Shown here piece after piece: positions 6,684 through 15,242 of a stretch of DNA of 44,461 bases. Made by a program: the position numbers and the translations under genes. A model generated the notes under the pieces. It saw only the letters and a program-made list of their open reading frames with translations. It searched no databases and was not told where the DNA came from. This DNA comes from Puia dinghuensis (GTDB taxonomy: Bacteria; Bacteroidota; Bacteroidia; Chitinophagales; Chitinophagaceae), in assembly GCA_026225275.1 (NCBI GenBank), contig JAMFSL010000235.1, positions 1 to 44,461 of the forward strand, read 5' to 3'. Within the stretch, counting starts at the first letter, position 1. Every line of letters begins with the position of its first letter.

Positions 6684-9074
6684 ATGCTGAAAAACTATTT
6701 TAAGACTGCCTGGCGCAGCCTGCGCTCCAACAAGACTGCCACCGCCATTAATATTGCCGGCCTCTCCGCTGGAATGGCCGTCACGATCCTCATCGGCTTG
6801 TGGATCTGGGATGAGGCTTCTTTTGACAAGAGCAATCCCCAGTACGAGAAAATCGCCCAGGTTCTGGGCAACGCGACGATCAACGGCAATGTCAGCACCT
6901 TTCCGACCCAGCCCGTTCCGGAGGCTGATGTCCTGCGGCAAGACTATGGCAACGACTTCAAATATGTCGTCAGATCTTCCTGGAATGAGCTGCATATCCT
7001 CTCTACTCCCGGTAAATCCGTATCCGCGGCCGGTACTTTCTTCGACCCACAGGCTCCCGACCTGCTGGGCCTCCATATGATGAGCGGCTCCCGCGACGCC
7101 CTCAAAGACCCGGATGCTGTCCTGCTGTCTTCCTCACTGGCCACTACCTTCTTCGGAAATACCAACCCCATCGGCCAACTGATTAAAATGGATGGCAACA
7201 CCGCCATGAACGTGGCCGGCGTCTATACCGACCTTCCCACCAACTCCAGCTTTGCCGACGTCAGCTATATCATGTCCTGGGACCTCAAACTGGCCACCAA
7301 CCCCTGGATCCGGCAAATGCAAAACCCCTGGGGCAACTACAGTTTCCGCCTGTATGTCCAGATCGCCGACAATGCCAGCATGTCTCAGGCATCAGAAAAG
7401 ATCAGATCCACGGTTCTCAATCATGTGCATCCCGACGAAAGAAAGTATAAGAGTGCAGTCTTTTTACATCCCATGAGCAAATGGCACCTGTACAACGATT
7501 TTAAAAATGGCGTCAATGTTGGCGGCCGCATCCAGTTCGTCTGGCTTTTCGGCATCATCGGCATCTTCGTCCTGCTGCTGGCCTGTATCAATTTTATGAA
7601 CCTCAGCACCGCCCGGAGCGAACGGCGTGCAAAAGAAGTCGGTATCCGTAAAGCCATTGGATCGCTGCGCAGCCAGCTCATCAGCCAGTTCTACAGCGAA
7701 TCCGTTCTCGTTGCCCTCCTGGCCTTTGTCGTCGCCCTGGTACTCGTCGTGCTGGCGCTTCCGTTCTTCAATGATCTGGCCGATAAAAAGATGACCATCC
7801 CCTGGACCATTCCCCTGTTCTGGGTACTCGGCATCGCTTTCAGCATGACCACCGGCATCCTGGCGGGCACCTATCCTGCGCTTTATCTTTCTTCCTTTAG
7901 CCCTGTCACGGTATTGAAACGCTCTTTCAAAGCGGGTCGATTCGCGTCCGTTCCGCGCAAAACGCTCGTCGTTATCCAATTCGCCGTCTCCGTCGTCCTC
8001 GCCATCGGCACCATCGTTGTCTTCCGACAGATCCAATTCGCCAAAGACCGGCCCATCGGCTATGACCGCGCCCAACTCATCAGCATTCGGCGACTTGCCC
8101 CCGGCATCCACGAACATTTCGATGTCGTCAAATCGACATTGATCAAAGAAGGCGCCGTCACCCAAATGGCCGAATCCGCCAGCCCTCTTACCGACAACTG
8201 GTCATCCAACGGCGGCTTCGAGTGGAGAGGGAAAGACCCCAACCAGGCCGTAGACTTCCCCAATACTGCCGTCAGCTATGACTATGGAAAGACAATAGGC
8301 TGGCAATTCACGGCAGGCCGTGACTTCTCCCGAGATTTCGCCGTCGACTCATCGGCCTTCATTATCAACGAGACGGCCGCAAAATTTATGGGGCTCACCA
8401 ACCCAGTCGGTGAAATCATCCGCTGGGACGACCACCCTATGCCCATTATTGGGGTGATCAAAGACGTTATAGCCGAATCTCCTTACGAACCGGTGAGACC
8501 GACCCTCTATCACATGGAATCCGACAACAGCAAGACTTTCGATTTCTTCAGGCTCAATCCTGCTATCAGCGCCCGCGAAGCCCTGGCTAAAATAGAGGCG
8601 GTTTATAAAACCTATAGTCCCCTTCAGCCTTTTGATTATAAATTTGCCGACGAAGAATATGGGAAAAAATTCGGCGAAGAACAACGTACCGGCAAATTGG
8701 CGACCGCCTTCGCCACCCTTGCGGTCTTTATCAGCTGCCTGGGACTATTTGCCATGGCCGCCTTCATGGCTGAACAACGCGTAAAAGAGATAGGTGTCAG
8801 AAAAGTGCTGGGCGCCTCTGTATTCAACCTATGGGGCCTGCTCAGCAAAGAGTTCGTGATCCTCGTGACGCTGTCCCTGCTGATTGCCATTCCTGTCGCC
8901 TGGTATGCCATGAACCACTGGCTGCAGAATTATGCGTATCATGCTTCACTGCCCTGGTGGATATTTGCGGTAGTCGGGGCAGCGGCGATCGTTATTACGT
9001 TGGTGACGGTCAGCTATCAAAGTATTAAAGCGGCGCTGACGAATCCGATCCGGAGCTTGAGGACGGAGGGGTGA
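6684..9074 (+). CDS. FtsX/MacB-type ABC transporter permease (two-module)
   Basis: The 796-residue inner-membrane protein has an N-terminal helix (about residues 21-43), a MacB-type periplasmic core domain, three helices of a first FtsX domain (about 285-425) with the signature ARSERRAKEVGIRKAIGS, then a second helix, periplasmic domain and FtsX domain near the C-terminus with EQRVKEIGVRKVLGAS. Such single-chain permeases are abundant in Bacteroidota, and many partner with a separate ATPase that is absent here. The ATG at 6684 (MLKNYFKTAWRSL) is the family's usual start; an ATG at 6627 is unlikely. The gene is unusual in its base use: its coding strand favours C-ending codons until about 8930 and then switches to G-ending ones, unlike the neighbouring plus-strand genes. 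A paralogue lies at 10778-13192 in opposite orientation. The 3' end is only 11 bases from the convergent molybdoenzyme gene. Confidence 0.9.
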   Translation: MLKNYFKTAWRSLRSNKTATAINIAGLSAGMAVTILIGLWIWDEASFDKSNPQYEKIAQVLGNATINGNVSTFPTQPVPEADVLRQDYGNDFKYVVRSSWNELHILSTPGKSVSAAGTFFDPQAPDLLGLHMMSGSRDALKDPDAVLLSSSLATTFFGNTNPIGQLIKMDGNTAMNVAGVYTDLPTNSSFADVSYIMSWDLKLATNPWIRQMQNPWGNYSFRLYVQIADNASMSQASEKIRSTVLNHVHPDERKYKSAVFLHPMSKWHLYNDFKNGVNVGGRIQFVWLFGIIGIFVLLLACINFMNLSTARSERRAKEVGIRKAIGSLRSQLISQFYSESVLVALLAFVVALVLVVLALPFFNDLADKKMTIPWTIPLFWVLGIAFSMTTGILAGTYPALYLSSFSPVTVLKRSFKAGRFASVPRKTLVVIQFAVSVVLAIGTIVVFRQIQFAKDRPIGYDRAQLISIRRLAPGIHEHFDVVKSTLIKEGAVTQMAESASPLTDNWSSNGGFEWRGKDPNQAVDFPNTAVSYDYGKTIGWQFTAGRDFSRDFAVDSSAFIINETAAKFMGLTNPVGEIIRWDDHPMPIIGVIKDVIAESPYEPVRPTLYHMESDNSKTFDFFRLNPAISAREALAKIEAVYKTYSPLQPFDYKFADEEYGKKFGEEQRTGKLATAFATLAVFISCLGLFAMAAFMAEQRVKEIGVRKVLGASVFNLWGLLSKEFVILVTLSLLIAIPVAWYAMNHWLQNYAYHASLPWWIFAVVGAAAIVITLVTVSYQSIKAALTNPIRSLRTEG

Positions 9075-9085
9075 TGTGAAGCTTG

Positions 9086-9994
9086 TTACAGACCGCAATA
9101 ATAATCGTAGCCGCGTTCGAACCAGTAGTCGCGGGGCCGGTCATTGCTAAAGAACATTTTACCGACGCATTTGAGATTTTTGACACCATATTTAACGGGA
9201 ATGATCAGCCGTAGCGGAGCGCCGTGGCGGATAGGAAGGGGCTGGCCGTTCATTTCATAGCAGAGCAGGGTCTGCGGGTGCAGGGCGCTGGGGGTGTCGA
9301 TGCCCACATAGTATTTGTCATCGGGCGTGCTGAGACCGACGTAGTCCAGCGCGGTTTCTTTTTGGAGCCCGTACTGCTGGACGAAGTCGCTGAATTTTAC
9401 ACCACCCCACCAGGATATCTGACTCCAGCCTTCAATGCATTTGAATTCGAAAACCAGCTCCGATTTCGGCAACTGACGCAGATCATCGATACTGATGTTG
9501 AAAGTGCGGTTGTCGGCGGTGGTGACGGCGAGTTTCCAATTTGCCGTATCAGTGCTGTTGGTGATCAGGCCAATGCCGCTGTTATAACGGACGTTGCGGG
9601 CGGCGGCGGACTTGGGGAAGGTTTTGACCAGGTGGTCATTGGAAAAGGCATGCTTGAAAATCTTGTCGTCGACGTTTAAAGCTTTGCGCAGGGGTGTTTG
9701 GACGCCATCGCTTTGGGCCGCGTCCTTAATGAGGAACCAGGATTTCCAGGCAGCGGCGCCAAGGGTGAACCAGGTGGCGAAGGCGATGAAGGTGCGGCGG
9801 TTGATCTGCTGTTCGACCGACTGCTGATCGCTGTGGCCGACGGCTTTGAGGAGGGCTTCGCGGAGAGCGGCCCGGGAGGGTTTGGGGCGGAGAGGCCCGG
9901 GGGGCGGTGCGGGCTGGGGGGGAGGAGTCTGTGCGGCCTCGGGGGGAGGCCCGGAGGATTGAGGATCTTCGTTGGTTGACGGTTTATTTTCCAT
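9086..9994 (-). CDS. Molybdopterin-dependent oxidoreductase (sulfite-oxidase fold), membrane-anchored
   Basis: The 302-residue protein starts with a proline-rich cytoplasmic region (residues 10-40). A twin-arginine motif NRRTFIAF (Arg66-Arg67) and a hydrophobic helix (about 69-88) follow, which together suggest Tat export with the helix kept as an anchor. The catalytic part shows FEFKCIEGWS, where Cys186 is the expected molybdenum ligand of the sulfite-oxidase/YedY (MsrP) fold, then WWGGVKFSDFV, LPIRHGAPLRLIIP and GVKNLKCVGKM. The substrate is unknown. The ATG overlaps the end of the cytochrome b gene by 11 bases, so the two are translated together, and the cytochrome is the likely electron partner. 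The 3' end lies 11 bases from the convergent permease gene with no terminator in between. Confidence 0.88.
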   Translation of the reverse strand: MENKPSTNEDPQSSGPPPEAAQTPPPQPAPPPGPLRPKPSRAALREALLKAVGHSDQQSVEQQINRRTFIAFATWFTLGAAAWKSWFLIKDAAQSDGVQTPLRKALNVDDKIFKHAFSNDHLVKTFPKSAAARNVRYNSGIGLITNSTDTANWKLAVTTADNRTFNISIDDLRQLPKSELVFEFKCIEGWSQISWWGGVKFSDFVQQYGLQKETALDYVGLSTPDDKYYVGIDTPSALHPQTLLCYEMNGQPLPIRHGAPLRLIIPVKYGVKNLKCVGKMFFSNDRPRDYWFERGYDYYCGL

Positions 9995-10745
9995 CGGTAG
10001 GGGTTTTATCGTTAGTGGAAACCGGGGCTGGTCCGGGGATGGATGCAGGTGATGGTGCGATGAGCGTGGGTCCAATAATGGCGGAGGCCGGGGGATCGTT
10101 AACGATATCGAAACCGGCGACCATGGCCCGGAAATTATTCCAGCCTGCGAGGATGACCTGGACAACATGGATCACAAAGAAGATGCAATAGCCCAGGGTC
10201 AGGATAAAATGTATGACGCGCGCATTGCCGTAGCCGCCGAACAAGGTAGTCAGCCAATGGAATTGAGCGGGCTTGTAGATTGCAAGGCCTGTCAGTACGG
10301 AGCCTAGCCCCATCACGATGATGGCGGTATAGGCGATCTTCTGCGCTCCATTATATTTCAGCTGCGGGGGCGCCGTTTTGCGCAGATGCAGGTCATGGAG
10401 CAGGACGAGCCAGGCTTCCTTAAAGGAATGCCGGTCGGGGAAGAGATAGCGCCACTCGCCTGAGACAAGCGTATAGAGAACATAGATCAACCCATTGAGA
10501 AAGAATACCCACATGAACACAAAATGAAAGGCCATGCCTTCGGCGAGGCGGAAGGAGAGATGGAGCTTTTTGTAGAATGACTCCGGAAAAAAGCCGAAGA
10601 TGACGGTATGACCCAGGTGGAGCTTGTAGACATCATTAGCCCAATAGATCAAGAGTCCGCTCCAGATCATAACAGCCAGGACCGGAAAATTGATCCAGTG
10701 CATCCAGCGGATCGCCAGCGGATGTTTGGGGACTATCTTCTTCAC
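9984..10745 (-). CDS. Cytochrome b (Ni-hydrogenase/thiosulfate-reductase b-type fold)
   Basis: The 253-residue integral membrane protein has four to five helices and candidate haem-binding histidines H16 (RWMHW), H74 (MAFHF), H179 (RVIHF) and H193 (FVIHVV), as in the PF01292 b-type cytochromes. It ends with a 40-residue Pro/Ala-rich tail. It would carry electrons between the quinone pool and the molybdoenzyme encoded directly downstream (established for comparable pairs such as MsrPQ-like or thiosulfate-reductase systems; inferred here). The start is a GTG at 10745. An unusual 31-base palindrome and a five-codon upstream ORF overlap that start codon, which suggests translational control. Confidence 0.85.
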   Translation of the reverse strand: MKKIVPKHPLAIRWMHWINFPVLAVMIWSGLLIYWANDVYKLHLGHTVIFGFFPESFYKKLHLSFRLAEGMAFHFVFMWVFFLNGLIYVLYTLVSGEWRYLFPDRHSFKEAWLVLLHDLHLRKTAPPQLKYNGAQKIAYTAIIVMGLGSVLTGLAIYKPAQFHWLTTLFGGYGNARVIHFILTLGYCIFFVIHVVQVILAGWNNFRAMVAGFDIVNDPPASAIIGPTLIAPSPASIPGPAPVSTNDKTPTDGK

Positions 10746-10762
10746 TACTGCAATTTAGCCAT
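10745..10762 (-). other. Five-codon leader ORF overlapping the cytochrome b start
   Basis: ATG GCT AAA TTG CAG TAG (MAKLQ) lies within the inverted repeat, and the last base of its TAG is the first base of the cytochrome GTG start. A ribosome translating it would open the hairpin. It is very short and may be fortuitous. Confidence 0.25.
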
Positions 10763-10775
10763 TTTATTGCAGTAG
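10745..10775 (-). promoter_or_regulatory. Perfect inverted repeat covering the cytochrome b start codon
   Basis: CTACTGCAAT (10745-10754) and ATTGCAGTAG (10766-10775) are perfect inverted copies separated by 11 bases. In the minus-strand mRNA the second arm ends on the first base of the GTG start, so the hairpin would hide the ribosome site. No T tract follows, so it is not an intrinsic terminator. It could instead be a dimeric repressor operator. Confidence 0.6.
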
Positions 10776-10777
10776 CA

Positions 10778-13192
10778 TCATTCCGTTCGCAGGCTGCGGA
10801 CAGGGTTCATCAGCGCCGCTTTCAGCGACTGGACGCCGACGGTCGCGAGTGTGATCAGCAGGATGGCGGCGCCTGCAGAAGCAAAGATCCACCAGGAGAG
10901 GGGGGTGCGATAGGCATACTGTTGCAGCCAGCGGTGCATGCCGATGAAGACGAGGGGCATCGAGATGAAAATGGAAAGGATGACGAGGCGCAGGAAATCC
11001 TTTGACAAAAGGACCAACAGGTCTAGTACACCGGCGCCGAGTATCTTGCGCACGCCGATCTCTTTCGTGCGTTGTTCGGCCACAAATGAAGCGAGACCGA
11101 AGAGGCCGAGACAGGAAATGAAGATGGCGAGCCCGGCGAAGACGGCGGCCAGGTTGCCGATGCGGGTTTCCGTGGCAAACTTTTGTGCATACTCATCATC
11201 ATTAAAACTATAGATAAAGGGACTGGCCGGATTGAACTTTTTGAAGACTGCTTCGATGGCCGCCAACGCGGGGTGCATGGGGTTGCCGGGTTTGATGCGG
11301 ATGGTAAAATTACCCAATCCGCCGTCGCCGAGGAAAATGGCGGGTTCGATGGCTTCGTAGGGTGAGTTGGCCAGCATATCGTTGACTACACCGACGATCG
11401 TGTAGTGTTTATCATTGAAGGTGACGCGCTGACCGATGGGATTCTTAAAGCCGGCGGCTTTGAGCGCCGCGGCATTGATGAGCATGGAACTGCTATCGGT
11501 GCCGAAGTCACGGGAGAGATCGCGGCCCTGCAGGACCGTCCAGCCCACGGTTGACCCGAATTCCGGGGTGATATTGACATTATGGAAATTCAAATATTTC
11601 TGTTCTTCCGTCTGTCCTTCCCACCCCATCGAGTTGCCGTTGTCGAAGGCAGTGGTCGGGAGGGAAGATTCGGCGACATTTGCCACCATTCCTGTGGCCA
11701 GCAGTTCGTTGCGCAGGGCATTGATTTGATGCTGCAGGGTATCGGTGTTAATGGGGACGGTGATGAGTCCTTCGCGTGTATAGCCGACGGGGCGATCTTT
11801 CGCGACCTGGATCTGGCGAAAGACGACGATCGTCCCGATGATGAGAGATAGCGAGACGGTGAACTGGAATGTTACGAGTACCTGGCGCGGAAGAGCAGAA
11901 GCTCGACCTGAACGAAAAACCCCTTTCAAAACCTTTATCGGTCGGAACGACGAGAGATAAAAGGCCGGGTAGCTGCCGGCGAGGAGGCCGGTCAACAGAG
12001 TAAAGCCCAGGGCTGTGCCCCAGAATACGGGACTGGCCGCCGGAAATTGGAGATGTTTTGCGGCGATGCCATTGAAAAAAGGCAGGCTAAGGGAGGCGAG
12101 GCCGGCTGCCAGCAGGAAAGCAAGCAAGGCCGTCAGGATGGATTCGCCGAGGAATTGCGCGATCAACTGGCTTCTGAGGGAGCCGATCGTCTTGCGGATG
12201 CCGACCTCTTTTGCCCGTTGTTCACTACGCGCTGTCGACAGGTTCATGAAATTGATACAGGCCAGGAGGAGAACAAAAGTCCCGATAATGCCGAAGAACC
12301 AGACGAACTGGATGCGGCCGCCATCGGGTACGCCCCATTTGAAGTCGCCGTGGAGATGAATGCGATCCAACGGGTAGGTCATCAGGGTTTCTTTCACTTC
12401 CGGGTTGCGCGGAAATTGGACATGTGCACCATTGGCAGTCAGGTCTTTGATCCGGGCGGTAGCCTGTTCGGAGGTCGTATTCCCCGCGAGCAGGGCATAG
12501 AGGTGGGCGCTGTGATCGCTCCAGTCTGTGTTCTTATTGAGGTAAGCAGCCTCCTGGTTTTCCCAGGGCAGGAGGATGCCCGTATGGTAGAAGGTGCTGT
12601 TCTCTGGCAGATCCTCATAGACGCCGCCGACGAAAAATGCCGAATTGTTATTCCGCCGGATCATCTTGCCCATCGGGTCGGTACGACCGAAGAGGGCGGC
12701 GGCGGTGCTTTGCGAGATCAGCATGGTCGACGGATCCTTGAGGGCGACGGCGGACCCCGCCAGCATGTGGAAGGTGAAGATCTCCGGAATGGTGTATTGG
12801 GCCCACTGGCCATCGACAGAGATAGCCTTGTCCCCGACGTTGAGCAGAGAAGACCCATTATCCGCGATCATGCCGGTCTTTTGAAAGATGTCGTCATAGC
12901 CCTTGTGCAGGGCGGGTCCAAGAGCGGTGGAGATGGTATAATTCATCATCCTGGTATAACCTCCGTCTATCGCGCGTTGACGCATTGCGCCGGTGACGTC
13001 AAACCGGACCATTGCCTGGACGATGCGACGATGATTCGTGTGGTAGTGGTCAAAGGAGAACTCGTCGGCGATCCACAGGCCGATCAGCAGCGTGAGGGCC
13101 ATACCGGCAGCGAGGCCGGCGATATTGATAAACGAATGTGATCTGTGTTTTTGAAGGTTCCGTATGGCGATAGTAAGAAAGTTTCTGAACAT
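10778..13192 (-). CDS. FtsX/MacB-type ABC transporter permease (two-module)
   Basis: The 804-residue inner-membrane protein has the same layout as the permease at 6684-9074: an N-terminal helix after MFRNFLTIAIRNLQKH, a MacB-type periplasmic domain, FtsX domain 1 with ARSEQRAKEVGIRKTIGS, a second periplasmic domain, and FtsX domain 2 with EQRTKEIGVRKILGAG, ending NPVRSLRTE. The ATG at 13192 is preferred over a TTG at 13213. No ATPase gene is adjacent. The stop codon is 32 bases before the cytochrome b start, and no terminator is seen in the gap, so the permease, cytochrome and molybdoenzyme may share a transcript. The substrate is unknown; relatives export peptides, lipids or antibiotics. Confidence 0.9.
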   Translation of the reverse strand: MFRNFLTIAIRNLQKHRSHSFINIAGLAAGMALTLLIGLWIADEFSFDHYHTNHRRIVQAMVRFDVTGAMRQRAIDGGYTRMMNYTISTALGPALHKGYDDIFQKTGMIADNGSSLLNVGDKAISVDGQWAQYTIPEIFTFHMLAGSAVALKDPSTMLISQSTAAALFGRTDPMGKMIRRNNNSAFFVGGVYEDLPENSTFYHTGILLPWENQEAAYLNKNTDWSDHSAHLYALLAGNTTSEQATARIKDLTANGAHVQFPRNPEVKETLMTYPLDRIHLHGDFKWGVPDGGRIQFVWFFGIIGTFVLLLACINFMNLSTARSEQRAKEVGIRKTIGSLRSQLIAQFLGESILTALLAFLLAAGLASLSLPFFNGIAAKHLQFPAASPVFWGTALGFTLLTGLLAGSYPAFYLSSFRPIKVLKGVFRSGRASALPRQVLVTFQFTVSLSLIIGTIVVFRQIQVAKDRPVGYTREGLITVPINTDTLQHQINALRNELLATGMVANVAESSLPTTAFDNGNSMGWEGQTEEQKYLNFHNVNITPEFGSTVGWTVLQGRDLSRDFGTDSSSMLINAAALKAAGFKNPIGQRVTFNDKHYTIVGVVNDMLANSPYEAIEPAIFLGDGGLGNFTIRIKPGNPMHPALAAIEAVFKKFNPASPFIYSFNDDEYAQKFATETRIGNLAAVFAGLAIFISCLGLFGLASFVAEQRTKEIGVRKILGAGVLDLLVLLSKDFLRLVILSIFISMPLVFIGMHRWLQQYAYRTPLSWWIFASAGAAILLITLATVGVQSLKAALMNPVRSLRTE

Positions 13193-13210
13193 GCTCTTAG
13201 TTTTGGGATC

Positions 13211-13240
13211 CAACAGTATGGTAGCCAGAAAAGCGCCAAT
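13211..13240 (-). promoter_or_regulatory. Weak candidate promoter for the second FtsX permease
   Basis: The minus strand reads TACTGTTG (one mismatch to TAnnTTTG) at 13218-13211, with ATTG 18 bases upstream in the -33 position. The ATG at 13192 follows 18 bases later. Confidence 0.3.
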
Positions 13241-13321
13241 TTTTTTACGTCTTAGTAATCAATTAGCTGCGATTTTATTGGTTTGAGCTACTGTCCGGTT
13301 CCGCACACCTCCTGTTCCATT

Positions 13322-14725
13322 TTAGTCAAAAGGAAGGGTAAAGAGGTCGTCGAAGCTATGGGTTGTCTGGGTGCCGGTTATCAGGTTTTTGAGTTGGATG
13401 CTGCGGGTGGAGAGCTCGGCGCTGCCGATGATGCCGACATAGCGGACACCTTTTTTCTCCGCATATTTGAATTGCTTGTCAAATTTTGCCTGTTCGTGGT
13501 AAAGTTCGGCTGCGACGCCACCGTCGCGGAGTTGTTGCATCAGGCCGAAAGCGGCGCGGGATTCGGCTTCGCCCAAGTTGAAGAAGAGTACCCTGGTGCC
13601 GGTGTGGACGGTGTCGGGGAAGAGTTTGAGTTCTTCCATGACGTCGTATATCCGGTCGACACCGAAGGAGATGCCGACGCCGGGAATATTGGGGACGCCG
13701 AAGGTGCCGGTCAGATCATCGTAACGGCCGCCGCCGCCGATGCTGCCCATTTGGACACCGATAGCTTTAATCTCGAAGATGGTGCCAGTATAATAATTAA
13801 GGCCGCGGGCGAGGGTAAGGTCGACGGCGAGAGGGGGTGTGGAAGTGGCGACGGGAGCCGGAGAACTGGCTGGGATCGAGGCGGAGTAGTCGAGGAGATA
13901 TTCCAGTTCGGCGATGCCCTTGCTGCCAGTTTCGTTGGCGGCGAAGAGGTTTTTGAGGGCGGTGAGTTTTTCGGTGTTGGAGCCATCGATGGCCAGGTAT
14001 TGTTCGATTGCCGCGACCTGCTGATCGTTGAGGCCGCGATCGATCAGCTCGGCTTTGACTTTTTCTATACCGATCTTGTCGAGTTTATCAATGGCGACCG
14101 TGATATCGACCATTTTGTCGGCGCCGCCGCATACTTCGGCCAAGGCAGCCAGGATCTTGCGGTTATTGACTTTTATCTCGACGGGGATGCCGAGTTGGCG
14201 AAAGGCGGAGGTGTATATAGAGGCGAGTTCGACCTCATTTATCAATGAATAGCTACCGACGACGTCGGCGTCGCACTGGTAGAATTCCCGGTAGCGGCCT
14301 TTCTGGGGACGGTCAGCCCGCCAGACGGGTTGCATCTGGTATCTTTTAAACGGAAAGGTCAGCTGGCCATGGTTCATGGCGACGTAGCGGGCAAAGGGAA
14401 TAGTCAGGTCATAGCGGAGGGCGCGTTCGGTGAGGTTGGGGTCGTTTTTGCCGTTCAGCACCCGGTCAAAGGCTGCGCGGGCCTTGTCGATGTTTTTGGG
14501 ATCGCCGAGGCCGTTGTTCAGGATCTTGAAGATGAGCTTGTCCCCTTCTTCGCCGTACTTACCCATGAGGGTTTCGAGATTTTCCATGGCGGGGGTTTCG
14601 AGGGGCTGATAGCCGTATAGTTCGAATACGCTTCGGATCGTATCGAAGATGTGGCGTCTTTTGTGGACGGTTTCGGGATCGAAGTCGCGGGTGCCCTGGG
14701 GCAGGGAGGGTTTATTTTTGCTCAT
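13322..14725 (-). CDS. hisS: Histidine--tRNA ligase
   Basis: The 467-residue class II synthetase charges tRNA-His. Motif 1 lies near the start (PQGTRDFDPETVHKR onward). Motif 2 is YRADRP-like (WRADRPQKGRYREFYQCDADVVGS), the two histidine-specific motifs are LARGLNYYTG and GSIGGGGRYDDL, and GVGISFGVDRI is motif 3. A C-terminal anticodon-binding domain (about residues 375-467) follows. A low-complexity Ala/Pro/Ser insertion of about 15 residues (near residues 281-296) sits before DLTLARGLNYY, where homologues have a short linker. The ATG overlaps the phosphatase stop codon upstream by four bases (ATGA), so translation is coupled. Confidence 0.96.
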   Translation of the reverse strand: MSKNKPSLPQGTRDFDPETVHKRRHIFDTIRSVFELYGYQPLETPAMENLETLMGKYGEEGDKLIFKILNNGLGDPKNIDKARAAFDRVLNGKNDPNLTERALRYDLTIPFARYVAMNHGQLTFPFKRYQMQPVWRADRPQKGRYREFYQCDADVVGSYSLINEVELASIYTSAFRQLGIPVEIKVNNRKILAALAEVCGGADKMVDITVAIDKLDKIGIEKVKAELIDRGLNDQQVAAIEQYLAIDGSNTEKLTALKNLFAANETGSKGIAELEYLLDYSASIPASSPAPVATSTPPLAVDLTLARGLNYYTGTIFEIKAIGVQMGSIGGGGRYDDLTGTFGVPNIPGVGISFGVDRIYDVMEELKLFPDTVHTGTRVLFFNLGEAESRAAFGLMQQLRDGGVAAELYHEQAKFDKQFKYAEKKGVRYVGIIGSAELSTRSIQLKNLITGTQTTHSFDDLFTLPFD

Positions 14726-15237
14726 ACTTGTTTGGAATCTATTGATGGATCTTTGGACGGCCTGCTATTAGCGGCTCCGGGTTGGGCGTACTTTTCGATG
14801 ATTTTGTCCGTGGCGGCGTCGATCAAGGCGTAGACTTCATGATAGCCGGGCTCGGGACCGTACCAGGGGTCGGGAACGTCTTCGTCGCGGCCGGGATGGA
14901 CTTCGTTCATGAGGAGGTCGACTTTTTTTTGATCAAATTGCCGGCCAGCGATCCGGCGGATGTCGTCGACCACGTCGCTGGCCAGGGCGTAGATTTTATC
15001 AAAACGTTGAAAGTCAGCGGGTATGAATTGGCGGGCCCGTTGTTGACTGATGTCGAGTCCGTTGTGACGGGCTACTTTTTGCGACAGGTGATGGGGGGCT
15101 TTGCCGATGTGGTAGCCGTTGGTGCCGGCGCTGTCGATCTCCCAGTCGAGGCCGGCGGCGCGGGCCTTTTCTTGGAGGATGGCTTCGGCGAGGGGGCTGC
15201 GACAGATGTTACCTAAACAGACCATCAGGACTTTCAT
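14722..15237 (-). CDS. Low-molecular-weight protein-tyrosine phosphatase
   Basis: The 171-residue cytosolic protein opens with the P-loop CLGNICRS (nucleophile Cys7, Arg13), has the DSAGT segment, and carries the general acid Asp123 in VPDPWYG, so all catalytic residues are present. A hydrophilic tail of about 20 residues exceeds the usual family length of about 150. It could dephosphorylate phosphotyrosine proteins, or arginine-phosphate proteins in some relatives; the substrate is unknown. It overlaps hisS by four bases and is the first gene of that pair. A TAnnTTTG element sits only five bases before its ATG. Confidence 0.92.
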   Translation of the reverse strand: MKVLMVCLGNICRSPLAEAILQEKARAAGLDWEIDSAGTNGYHIGKAPHHLSQKVARHNGLDISQQRARQFIPADFQRFDKIYALASDVVDDIRRIAGRQFDQKKVDLLMNEVHPGRDEDVPDPWYGPEPGYHEVYALIDAATDKIIEKYAQPGAANSRPSKDPSIDSKQV

Positions 15238-15242
15238 GGGCG

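Noticed and set aside
7464-8165. 233-codon minus-strand open frame
   Set aside because: It is antisense to the first FtsX permease, with an Asp/Gly/Glu-rich low-complexity translation and no domain.
9075-9085. Terminator between the first permease and the molybdoenzyme
   Set aside because: The 11-base gap has no inverted repeat or T tract, so the convergent transcripts probably overlap.
12047-13141. 364-codon plus-strand open frame
   Set aside because: It is antisense to the clearly conserved FtsX permease and its translation has no recognisable domain; long antisense frames are expected from the strand composition.
13283-14248. 321-codon plus-strand open frame
   Set aside because: It lies antisense to hisS, whose motifs are unmistakable; the Gly/Val/Glu/Asp-rich product is typical of a shadow frame.
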